This document shows, piece by piece, positions 41,094 through 50,300 of a stretch of DNA of 64,000 bases. The notes under the pieces are model-generated. The model saw nothing but the letters and a program-made list of their open reading frames with translations. It made no database searches and was not told the DNA's origin. The DNA lies in the NCBI RefSeq assembly GCF_029894125.1, contig NZ_JARXYZ010000021.1:62001-126000 (forward strand). The letters run 5' to 3'. Made by a program: the position numbers and the translations under genes. Each line of letters starts with the position of its first letter. The stretch's first letter is position 1. This stretch comes from Kitasatospora sp. MAA19 (GTDB lineage Bacteria > Actinomycetota > Actinomycetes > Streptomycetales > Streptomycetaceae).

Positions 41094-42889
41094 GCGCCGC
41101 TCACCCGGGCGCGGGCCGTCAGGGCGGGCCGGGGGGCGGCGGTGCCGGCCTCGGCGGCCCGCTCGACGGTGGTGGTGAAGGCGGCCAGGTCGGCCGAGTC
41201 GAGCAGGTGGCGCAGTTGGAGCTCGATGCCGAGTCGGCGGCGCAGCAGGTGGACGACCCGCAGCGCGGCGAGCGAGTGGCCGCCGAGCGAGAAGAAGTCG
41301 TCGGTGGGCCGGACGCCGGTCACGCCGAGCACGGTGCCCCAGACCTCGGCGACCTGTTCCGCCAGTCCGCCGGCGCCCTCGGCGGCCGCCGCCCCGGAGG
41401 ACGCCACCCCGGAGGACGCCGCCCCGGCCCCGGGGACGGGCAGCGCCGCCAGGTCGACCTTGCCGTTCGGGGTGAGCGGCAGGGCGTCCAGCACGGTGAT
41501 CACCGAGGGCACCAGGTGCGCGGGCACGGTGGCCCGCAGCCGCTCGGTCAGCTCGACGGCCGTGACGCCGCCGGTGACGTAACCGGCCAGCCTGCGGTCG
41601 CCGGGGGCGGGCTCGTACACGGTGACGGCGGCGGCCTGGACGCCCTCCAGCCCGGCCAGGGCGTGCTCGACCTCGCCGAGCTCGATCCGGTAGCCGCGCA
41701 GCTTGACCTGGCGATCCACCCGGCCGACGTACTCCAGCCGACCGCCCTCGCCCCGCCGGGCCTGGTCGCCGGTGCGGTACATCCTCCCTCCTTGCCCGCC
41801 ATCGGGTAGGAGGGGCCCATCGGCCGCGAACGGGTCGGCGACGAAGCGCCCGGCGGTCAGCCCGGGCCGGCCGAGGTAGCCGTGGGCGAGCCCGGGCCCG
41901 GCCAGGTACAGCTCGCCGACGACGCCGCCGGCGACCGGGGCGAGCTTCTCGTCCAGCAGGTGCAGGCGCACGCCGGGCAGCGGCTCGCCCAGGTGCGGTC
42001 CGGGGCCGCTGATCGGCGCGGTGACGGCGTCGACGGTGCACTCGGTGGGCCCGTACAGGTTGAGGGCGTCGACGCCGGTGTCGGCCAGTTCCCGCCAGGT
42101 GCGTTCGGGGACGGGCTCGCCGCCCATGAACAGCCGCGGCACCGGGGCTCCGGTGAGCGGCTCGCGCAGCAGCTCCCAGTGCGACGGGGTCAGGTCGAGG
42201 TCGGTGACGGCGTGCTCGGCCAGCAGGGCGGCCAGCCGGGCCGGGTCGGCGCGGTGCTTCTCGCCGATCACCAGAACGGTGTCGCCGCGGCAGATCCGGG
42301 CCCACTGCTGGACGGAGGCGTCGAAGGAGACGCTGGCGTTCCAGCCGACCACTGCGGGCTCGGCGCGGTAGGCACCGGTGGCTTCCAGCGCCGCCACCAG
42401 GGCGGCGACGGCGCCGCGCGGCACCTCGACGCCCTTGGGGCGGCCGGTGGAGCCGGAGGTGTAGATGACGTAGGCCGGGTCGAGCGGGTCGGCCTCCGGC
42501 GGCAGGTCGGGCCCGTCCTCGGCGGCGTCCGGGCGCAGCACCGGCACGCCCTGGGCCGCCGGGAGGCCGTCGGCGCTGATCAGGGCCGCGAGCCGCGCGT
42601 CGGTGGCCATGAAGGCCAGCCGCTCGGCGGGGTAGGCCGGGTCGAGCGGGACGTAGGCGGCGCCGGCCCGCCAGACGGCGAGCAGGGCGACCGGCAGGTC
42701 GGCGGTGCGTGCCAGGTGGACGCCGACCCGGTCGCCACGGCCGACGCCGCGGGCGCGCAGGGCGCGGGCCAGGGCGGCGGTGCGGCGGTCGAGTTCGGCG
42801 AAGTCCAGGCGGTCCGCGCCGGCGAGGACGGCGGTGCGCTCGGGGTGGGCGGCGACGGCGTCGCGCAGGCGGTCCAGCAGATCGGTCAT
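41090..42889 (-). CDS. Stand-alone NRPS A-T didomain, predicted Gln-loading
   Basis: This 599-residue protein has an adenylation domain (A3 YTSGSTGRPKG, A7 MYRTGD, A10 NGKVDLAAL) and a carrier domain (FFSLGGHSLAAL), with no condensation domain. The by-eye code is DAQDFGLVDK, close to the classic glutamine code DAQDLGVVDK. The preceding gene ends in a spare condensation domain, so together they make one split module. Its ribosome site overlaps the upstream stop codon (TGAGGA). An extra loop between A6 and A7 (DGPLLPDGGQGG) is encoded by a palindromic insert. Pro/Ala/Ser repeats separate A and T. Confidence 0.92.
   Translation of the reverse strand: MTDLLDRLRDAVAAHPERTAVLAGADRLDFAELDRRTAALARALRARGVGRGDRVGVHLARTADLPVALLAVWRAGAAYVPLDPAYPAERLAFMATDARLAALISADGLPAAQGVPVLRPDAAEDGPDLPPEADPLDPAYVIYTSGSTGRPKGVEVPRGAVAALVAALEATGAYRAEPAVVGWNASVSFDASVQQWARICRGDTVLVIGEKHRADPARLAALLAEHAVTDLDLTPSHWELLREPLTGAPVPRLFMGGEPVPERTWRELADTGVDALNLYGPTECTVDAVTAPISGPGPHLGEPLPGVRLHLLDEKLAPVAGGVVGELYLAGPGLAHGYLGRPGLTAGRFVADPFAADGPLLPDGGQGGRMYRTGDQARRGEGGRLEYVGRVDRQVKLRGYRIELGEVEHALAGLEGVQAAAVTVYEPAPGDRRLAGYVTGGVTAVELTERLRATVPAHLVPSVITVLDALPLTPNGKVDLAALPVPGAGAASSGVASSGAAAAEGAGGLAEQVAEVWGTVLGVTGVRPTDDFFSLGGHSLAALRVVHLLRRRLGIELQLRHLLDSADLAAFTTTVERAAEAGTAAPRPALTARARVSGA
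41786..41815. repeat. In-frame palindromic insert in the A-domain A6-A7 loop (A-T protein)
   Basis: CCCTCCTTGCCCG, a loop, then CGGGTAGGAGGGG forms an inverted repeat at the same protein position as the element at 32072-32101, with four base differences over 30. The flanking protein sequences of the two A domains differ more than the inserts do. Confidence 0.75.
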
Positions 42890-42898
42890 GGCGGTTCC

Positions 42899-45800
42899 TC
42901 AGGACTCTCGGACGGCGGCGGCCATGGCGTGCAGGGCGGCCGTGTAGGTGTCGATGAACTGCTCGGCGGTGCTGTCGGTGACCAGCGAGCGCTGGTGGTC
43001 CACGGCGAGCAGCACCCGCTGCGAGACCGGGTCCTGGATCACCGAGGCGCCGAAGGCGAAGCTGTTGGGTTCGTGGCGCAGGGTCGGCTCGCTGCCGATC
43101 CGCCCGTCCACGATGCGGGCCGAGCTGAGCCGGCCCAGGGCGTGGAAGCGCAGGTAGCCGAACTGGCTGTCCAGCGCGGTGTCGGTCATCAGCCGGGCCA
43201 GGCGGGCGAAGGGCACCCGGCGGTGCGGCATCATGTCGAGCTCCTCCCGGTGGACCTCGCGGGCCAGGGCGAGCAGGTCGTCGGTGGGCTCGCAGCTCAG
43301 CGGGACGGTGTTGAGGAACAGCCCGTAGACCTCGGTGCCGCCGAGCCGTTCCAGCCGGCCGTTGACGGCCAGGCCGGTGGTGACGCGCCGTCGCCCGGTG
43401 ATGGCGGCGAGGGCGTGCAGGTGGGCGGCGAGCGCGACCGACTTGACGGGCACGGCCAGCGCGTCGGCGACCAGCCGCAGCTGTTCGGGCGCCTCGGGCA
43501 GCACCCGCTCGACGGTGCGCGGCGCCTCGTGCACGTCCTCGCTGCCGGGGAACAGCTGGCCGCTGACGCCGGACAGCCTGCCGCCCCAGTACGCGAGCGC
43601 CTGCTCGTCCCGGGCGGCCTGCCGTTCGACGGCCACGAAGTCGCGGAAGGCGGTGCGCGGCGGCGGGGCGGGGGCGCCGAGCGGGTCGGCGACGAGGGCG
43701 GTGTGACGCTCCAGGATCTCGGTGAACAGCGAGGTGAAGCTCCAGCCGTCGAGGATCGCGTGGTGCTCGGAGATGGTGAGCTGGAAGGCGTCCTCGGCGA
43801 GGCACTGCACGGTGATCCGGAACAGCGGCGGCGCGGTGAGGTCGAAGGGCGTCCACCGGTGGGTGTCGAACACCTCGCGGATCGCCGCGTCCTGGTCCGG
43901 TTCACCGCGCAGGTCGGCGAACTCGACGGGTGCGGGCAGCCGGCCGTGGACGAGTTGCAGCGGTTCGCCGTAGCCGGACAGGTCGAGGCCGGTGCGCAGC
44001 ACCGCGTGGCGCTCCATGGCCTCGCCGACGGAGCGGCGGAAGGCCGGTTCGTCGAGGTCGCCGGAGATCCGGTAGGAGTTGACGTTGTGGTAGCTGTCGG
44101 TGCCGCCGGCGATCTCCATGTGGAAGACCATGGAGAGCTGCATGGACACCATCGGGTAGGCGTCGACGAGCCCGGGCGGCAGGTCGGCGCGGTCCTCCGG
44201 GGTGATCAGGGCGAAGGGCTCGTGGGCGTCCGGGCCCTGCTCGACGGGCTTCGCCAGCGGCAGCAGGGCGGCGACGGTGGGGGCGTTGAAGACGTCCCGC
44301 AGGCTCACCCCCCAGCCGCGCTCGTGCAGCGCGCCGGCGAGCTGGACGGCCCGGATGGAGTCGCCGCCGAGGTGGAAGAAGTCGTCGTGGACGCCGATGC
44401 CGTCCACTCCGAGGACCTCCGTCCAGACGGCGGCGAAGGCCTCCTCCTCCGGGGTGCGCGGCTCGACGTGCCGGCCTGCGGTGGCCGCGCTGCGCTGGCC
44501 CGGGGCGGGCAGCGCGGCGCGGTCCACCTTGCCGTTGACGGTGAGCGGCAGCGACTCCAGCACGGTGCAGCTCGCCGGGACCATGTACGGGGGCAGCGAG
44601 CGGCCGAGGAAGGCGCGGACGTCGGCGGGCTCGCGCCCGGTGACGTACGCGGCGAGGCGGTCCTCGTGCACGGTGACCACGCAGGCGTCGACCTCCGGGT
44701 GGGCGGCGAGCGCGTTCTCGATCTCGCCGAGCTCGATCCGGAAGCCGCGCAGCTTGACCTGGAAGTCGGCGCGCCCGATGTACTCCAGCCCGCCGCCGGG
44801 CAGTCGCCGGGCGACGTCGCCGGTGCGGTAGAGCCGGGCCCCGGGCGGACCGTACGGGTCGGCGACGAAGCGGCCGGCGGTGAGGCCGGGGCGGCCCCAG
44901 TAGCCGTGGGCGAGGCTGCCGCCGCCGATGTACAGCTCGCCGGCCACGCCGGGCGGGCAGGGCCGCAACCAGTCGTCCAGGACCTGCGCGCTCAGGTGCG
45001 GCATCGGCGCGCCGATCAGGCTGCGCTCGAAGCCGGCGCCGCCGGCCAGGTCGTGCGTGGTGACGTGGACGGTGGTCTCGGTGATGCCGTACAGGTTGCA
45101 CAGGCGGGCCGGGGGCGGCGGGTCGAGCTCGAACCAGCGCTGGACGACGGCCGGGTCCAGCGCCTCCCCGCCGAGCATGATCCACTTCAGCGCGGGCAGG
45201 GCGCGCGGGCTGCGGCGCAGGACGGGCTCCAGCTGGCGCAGCGCCGAGGGGGTGAGGCAGAGGAAGGAGACCCGCTCCTCCTCCAGCAGCTGGGCGAACT
45301 CCTCCGGCGAGCGGCTGGTCACGTACGGGACGACGACCAGGCGGGCGCCGTGCAGCAGGGCGCCCCACATCTCCCAGACCGTCCAGTCGAAGGCGTAGCT
45401 GTGGAAGAGCGTCCAGGTCTCCTGCGGGCCGAAGCCGAAGTGCTCCTCGCCGTCCGCCATGAGCCGGCTGACGTGCTCGTGGGCGACGGCGACGCCCTTG
45501 GGGCGGCCGGTGGAGCCGGAGGTGAAGATGAGGTAGGCGACGTCGCCGGGGCGGCCGGCGGCCGGCGGCCGGGTGTCCGGCCGGACGGCCAGGTCGGCGG
45601 CCTCGGCGGTCAGGTCGTAGGCCTGCCAGGGGCCTTCGGGCACCCGGTCCGGGCGGTCGGTGACGACGAGGGTGACGTCCGTGTCGCCGAAGACGAGCGC
45701 GGCCCGGTCGGCGGGGGCGGCCAGGTCGACGGGCACGTACGCGGCGCCGGTCTTGAGCACGCCGAGGACGGTGACCAGGACGTCGGCCGTGCGGTCCAGC

Positions 45801-47365
45801 AGCATGCCGATGCGGTGGCCGGGGCCGGCCCCACGGGCGCGCAGGGCGTGCGCGAGGCGGTTGGCCCGGCGGTCGAGCTCGGCGTAGCTCAGGGTGCGGT
45901 CGGGGTCGCTGACGGCGGGCCGCTCGGGGTGGGCGTCGACGGCCCGCTCGAACAGGTGGTGCAGGCAGTGGCCGGGGGTGTCGGTGGCCGGGACGGCCTC
46001 GGCGGTGCGGGTGGTCAGCCGCAGCACGGTGGCGTCGGGGTCGTCCAGGGCCGCGGTGAGCAGGGTGTCGAACTCGGCGGCCAGCCGGCGGACCGTCCCG
46101 GCGTCGAACAGCTCGCTGCGGTACTCGGCCTCGCCGCGCAGCTCGCCGCCGTCGAAGACGGACCAGGTGAGGTCGAACTTGCTGGTGCCGTTGGAGCGCA
46201 CCCGGCTCTCGGCGGTGGCCGGGCCGAGCGCGAGCGGGGTGCGGTCCTCGCCGTGGGCACCGAACACCACCTGGACCAGCGGCGGGTGCTGCGCGCTGCG
46301 GGCGGCGCCGAGGTGGTCGACCAGCTGGTCGAAGGGCACGTCGAGGTAGCCGTAGGCCTCGAAGGCGACGTCCTGGACGTGCTCCAGCAGGTCCCGGAAG
46401 CTCAGTGCGGGCGCGAGCCGCAGGCGCAGCGGCAGCAGGTTGACGAAGTAGCCGAGCAGGTGCTCCAGTTCGGGGCGGTCGCGGGTGGTGACCGGGGTGC
46501 CGATCACCAGGTCGTCGGCCCCGGTCCAGCGGTTCAGCAGCAGGGCGAAGGCGGCCAGTTGGACGGTGAACGGAGTGACGCCCTCCGTCTCGGCCAGGGC
46601 GCGGGCCCGCGCCGCCGTACCGGGGGCGAGGCCGAACTCCTCGGTCCGTCCGGCCGCGCCGCGCTCGGCGGGCCGGGGCCGGTCGGTGGGCAGCTCCAGC
46701 AGGGCGGGTGCGCCGTCCAACTGCTCCTTCCAGTAGGTCAGGTGCTCCTCGAACGAGGTGTCGAGGCCCTCCTGCGCGTAGTCGGCGTACTGCACCGTCA
46801 GCTCCGGCAGCGCGGCCTCGCGGCCCTGCACCGCCGCGCCGTACAGCTCGGCGAGTTCGCGCGCGAAGACCTCGGCGGACCAGCCGTCCCAGACGATGTG
46901 GTGGACGGTGAACAGCACCGTGGTGCGCTCGTCCGCGAGCCGGAAGGCCTCGGCGCGCAGCAGCGGGCCGGCGGCCAGGTCGAAGGGCTCGGCGCAGCGG
47001 GCGGCGAGCAGCTCCTCAAGACGTTCGGCCCGGCCGGGGTCGTCGAGCGGGCGCAGGTCGGTCACCGCGAGCGGCACGGCGCGGGTGTGGTGCACCTGCT
47101 GGCGCGGGCCGTCGGGGTGCAGCGCGAAGGTGGTGCGCAGCGCCTCGTGCCGGGCCGCCAGGGCGTCCAGCGCGTGCTGGAGCAGCGGGAGGTCGAGCGG
47201 GCCGGTGACGTCGACGGTCCAGGGGGTGCAGTAGGTGACGGCCTGCGGATCGAGGCGGTCGAGGAACCAGAGGCCGCGCTGCAGCCCCGAGACGGGCACG
47301 GTGCGCGCCGGGTGGTCGGACGGGCTCACGGCCTCGTTCCCTTCGGATGCGGTACGGCCCGTCAT
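42899..47365 (-). CDS. NRPS C-A-T-C, with a trailing condensation domain
   Basis: This 1488-residue protein has a first C domain (HHIVWDGWS, His at about 155), an A domain (FTSGSTGRPKG, GITETTVHV), a carrier (GGDSI, Ser at about 1003) and a second C-type domain (PMVSMQLSMVFHMEI at its start, EHHAILDGWS at about 1201). The by-eye code DWWCMGLVHK most resembles threonine codes (DFWNxGMVHK) but Cys at the fourth position is unusual. The trailing C domain should use the A-T protein encoded next as acceptor. The start ATG overlaps the preceding NRPS stop (ATGA). A GGDSI carrier usually precedes an epimerisation domain, which is not seen here. Confidence 0.92.
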   Translation of the reverse strand: MTGRTASEGNEAVSPSDHPARTVPVSGLQRGLWFLDRLDPQAVTYCTPWTVDVTGPLDLPLLQHALDALAARHEALRTTFALHPDGPRQQVHHTRAVPLAVTDLRPLDDPGRAERLEELLAARCAEPFDLAAGPLLRAEAFRLADERTTVLFTVHHIVWDGWSAEVFARELAELYGAAVQGREAALPELTVQYADYAQEGLDTSFEEHLTYWKEQLDGAPALLELPTDRPRPAERGAAGRTEEFGLAPGTAARARALAETEGVTPFTVQLAAFALLLNRWTGADDLVIGTPVTTRDRPELEHLLGYFVNLLPLRLRLAPALSFRDLLEHVQDVAFEAYGYLDVPFDQLVDHLGAARSAQHPPLVQVVFGAHGEDRTPLALGPATAESRVRSNGTSKFDLTWSVFDGGELRGEAEYRSELFDAGTVRRLAAEFDTLLTAALDDPDATVLRLTTRTAEAVPATDTPGHCLHHLFERAVDAHPERPAVSDPDRTLSYAELDRRANRLAHALRARGAGPGHRIGMLLDRTADVLVTVLGVLKTGAAYVPVDLAAPADRAALVFGDTDVTLVVTDRPDRVPEGPWQAYDLTAEAADLAVRPDTRPPAAGRPGDVAYLIFTSGSTGRPKGVAVAHEHVSRLMADGEEHFGFGPQETWTLFHSYAFDWTVWEMWGALLHGARLVVVPYVTSRSPEEFAQLLEEERVSFLCLTPSALRQLEPVLRRSPRALPALKWIMLGGEALDPAVVQRWFELDPPPPARLCNLYGITETTVHVTTHDLAGGAGFERSLIGAPMPHLSAQVLDDWLRPCPPGVAGELYIGGGSLAHGYWGRPGLTAGRFVADPYGPPGARLYRTGDVARRLPGGGLEYIGRADFQVKLRGFRIELGEIENALAAHPEVDACVVTVHEDRLAAYVTGREPADVRAFLGRSLPPYMVPASCTVLESLPLTVNGKVDRAALPAPGQRSAATAGRHVEPRTPEEEAFAAVWTEVLGVDGIGVHDDFFHLGGDSIRAVQLAGALHERGWGVSLRDVFNAPTVAALLPLAKPVEQGPDAHEPFALITPEDRADLPPGLVDAYPMVSMQLSMVFHMEIAGGTDSYHNVNSYRISGDLDEPAFRRSVGEAMERHAVLRTGLDLSGYGEPLQLVHGRLPAPVEFADLRGEPDQDAAIREVFDTHRWTPFDLTAPPLFRITVQCLAEDAFQLTISEHHAILDGWSFTSLFTEILERHTALVADPLGAPAPPPRTAFRDFVAVERQAARDEQALAYWGGRLSGVSGQLFPGSEDVHEAPRTVERVLPEAPEQLRLVADALAVPVKSVALAAHLHALAAITGRRRVTTGLAVNGRLERLGGTEVYGLFLNTVPLSCEPTDDLLALAREVHREELDMMPHRRVPFARLARLMTDTALDSQFGYLRFHALGRLSSARIVDGRIGSEPTLRHEPNSFAFGASVIQDPVSQRVLLAVDHQRSLVTDSTAEQFIDTYTAALHAMAAAVRES

Positions 47366-50300
47366 CGGGCGGCCAGTCGTTCGGCGATGGCGCTCACGGT
47401 CCTGGCCCGGAACACCAGTTGCGGGGGGACGCGGGTGCCGGTCTCCCGGGACAGCCGCATCGCGACCCGGACGGCGGCCAGCGAGTTGCCGCCGATCCGG
47501 AAGAAGTTGTCCTCGCGGCCGACCTCGGCGAGTTCGAGCACCTCGCACATCGCGTCGGCGACCAGCCGTTCGGCCCCGGTCAGCGGCTCGGAGACGGCGG
47601 CCCGGCGCCCGGCGGGGGCGGGCAGCGCCTTCCGGTCCACCTTGCCGTTGTGGTTGAGCGGCAACGCGTCCAGGACGTCGATGGTCGCGGGCACCATGTG
47701 CTCGGGCAGCAGGCCGGCCAGGTGGTCGAGCAGCACGTCCGGATCCGGTGCGTCGGCGCCGACGGTGACGTAGGCGGCGAGGCGGTGATCACCCGGGGCC
47801 GGCTCGTGGACGGTGACGGCGGCCTCCTGGACGGCCGGGTGGCGGGTGAGCGCGTCCTCGATCTCCCCGGGCTCGACCCGGAAGCCGCGGATCTTGACCT
47901 GGTCGTCGATCCGGCCGGTGACCTCCAGCAGGCCCTCGGCGTTGACGTAGCCGCGGTCGCCGGTGCGGTAGAGGCGTTCGCCGGGGGCGCCGAACGGGGA
48001 GGCGACGAAGCGCCCGGCGGTCAGCCCGGGCCGGCCGAGGTAGCCGTAGGCGAGGCCGGCGCCGGAGGCGTACAGCTCGCCGGTCGCACCGGGCTCGACG
48101 GGGCGCAGCCGCTCGTCCAGGACGAGGATGCCCTTGCCGTTCAGCGCGACGCCGATCGGCACGGAGCTGCCGGTGACGTCCGCGGGGCCGACCTCGTGGC
48201 AGGTGGTCAGGCCGAGGCTCTCGACCGGGCCGTAGCCGTTGGCGACCACCAGGCCCGGGTGGTTCTCCAGGGCCTTGGCCACGTGGGTGACGGAGGCCCG
48301 CTCGCCGGCGGTGATGGCCAGCTTGAGGCCGTCGAAGGTCTCCGGGAGCTCCTCCAGCAGGAAGTTGAACAGGCTCGCGGAGAGCTGGAGTTCGGTGACG
48401 CCGTGGCGGCGGGTCAGCTCGGCGATGGTCTGCGGGTCCGGCCGCTGGCCGGGCTGCAGGACGCACGCGCCGCCGAAGCAGAGCGCGCCGTAGAGCTCCA
48501 GGGCGAAGGCGTCCCAGGAGACCGGCGAGCACTGCAGCCAGACCTCGTCCGGGCCGAAGCGGGCGTAGTCCTGGCCGAGGTAGGTGGTGGTGAGCGCGCG
48601 GTGCGGGACGGCCGCGCCCTTGGGGCGGCCGGTGGAGCCGGAGGTGAACATCACACAGGCGAGGTCGGCGCCGTCGACCGGCAGGCCGAGGTCGTGCGCC
48701 GCGTACCGGGCCAGTTCGGCGGCCGAGGCGTCCAGGTCCACCTGGCTCCGGACGGCGAACGGCACGGTGGCGTGCCGGTGGGTGATCACCGTGGTGGCGC
48801 CGGTGTCGGCGACCGCGCCGGCCAGCCGCTCGGCCGGGAAGTCCGGGTCGAGCAGGGTGTAGGCGGCGCCGGTCTTGAGTGCCGCCAGCAGTGCGGTGAC
48901 CAGGTCGGGACCGCGGTCGGCCAGCACGGCGACGGTGTCGCCGCGGCCGATGCCGAGGCCCACCAGGTGGCGCGCGAGCCGGTTCGCGGCGGCGTTCAAC
49001 TCGCCGTACCCGACGGTCCGTTCGCCGGAGATCAGGGCGGTGGCCTGCGGGGCCCGGGCGGCCTGCGCCTCGAACAGGGCGTGCACCGGCACGTCGAGGG
49101 CGGCGGCCAGGGTGCCCAGCCACTCCTCGCACAGGCCGGCCATGGTGGCGGGCCCGAAGAGGTCGCTGTCGTACTCGAAGCGGCCGGTGAAGCCGGTGCC
49201 GCGGTCGTCCACCGAGACGGACAGGTCGAAGCGGGAGACCGGGTTGGAGTGCAGTGCGCGGGTGACCTCGTGTCCGCCGACCGTGAACGGCCGGGTGTCC
49301 AGCGGGTGCAGCTCCAGCAGCACCTGGCAGAGCGGGTTGCGGTCCTCGGGGCGCTCGTCGAGCACGGCGTTCGCGATGTCGTCGAAGGGGACCTCCTGGT
49401 GCCGGTAGCCGCCGATCGCCACCTCGCGCACGTGCCCGACCAGCTCGCGGAAGGAGGCGCCCTCCTCCAGGTGCAGCCGCAGCGGCAGCAGATTGACGAA
49501 GTAGCCGATCAGACCGTCGAGTTCGGCCCGGCCGCGAACGTTCACCGGCGAGCCGAGCATCAGGTCGCGCTGCCCGGAGCGGCGGTGCAGGGTGAGCGCC
49601 AACCCGGCGAGCAGCACCATGAACGGGGTGGCGTCCTCGCTGCGGGCGAGCGCCCGGACGGCCTCGGCCACCGGGTCCGGCATCGTGAACCGGTGGAAGG
49701 CGCCACGGAAGGCCTGCTCCTCGGGCCGGGGCCGGTCCGGCGCCAGCGCCGGGGCGGTCGGCGCGTCGCGCAACTTCTCGCGCCAGTAGTCCAGTTGGCT
49801 GTCGACCGTGTCGTCCTGGTACTGCCAGGTGGCGTAGTCGCCGTACTGGACGGCGAGTTCCGGCAGCTCTGCGGGGCGCCCCTCGGCCAGCGCGGCGTAC
49901 AGCTCCTGGAGTTCGGCCTCCAGCACGGGCAGCGAGCCCTCGTCCCAGACGATGTGGTGGAGGAGCAGCAGCAGCGTGGTCGCCCCGCCGGCCCGGAAGA
50001 CCCGCGCCCGCACCAGGGGCCCGGACGCCAGGTCGAAGGGCTCCAGCGCGGCCTCGGCGACCAGGTCGTCCACCCGGTCGGCGGTGGTCTCGGTGAGCGT
50101 GAACGGCAGCTCCACGGCCGGGTGGACGACCTGGCGCGGACCGTCCTCGGCGAGCTCGAAGGTCGTCCGCAGGCTCTCGTGCCGCTCGACCACCCCCGCC
50201 AGCGCCCGCCGCAGCAGCTCGGGGTCGACCGGCCCGGCGAAGCGGAACACCCAGGGCACCACGTAGGTCGGCGCGTCCGGGTTCCACTGGTCGAGGAACC

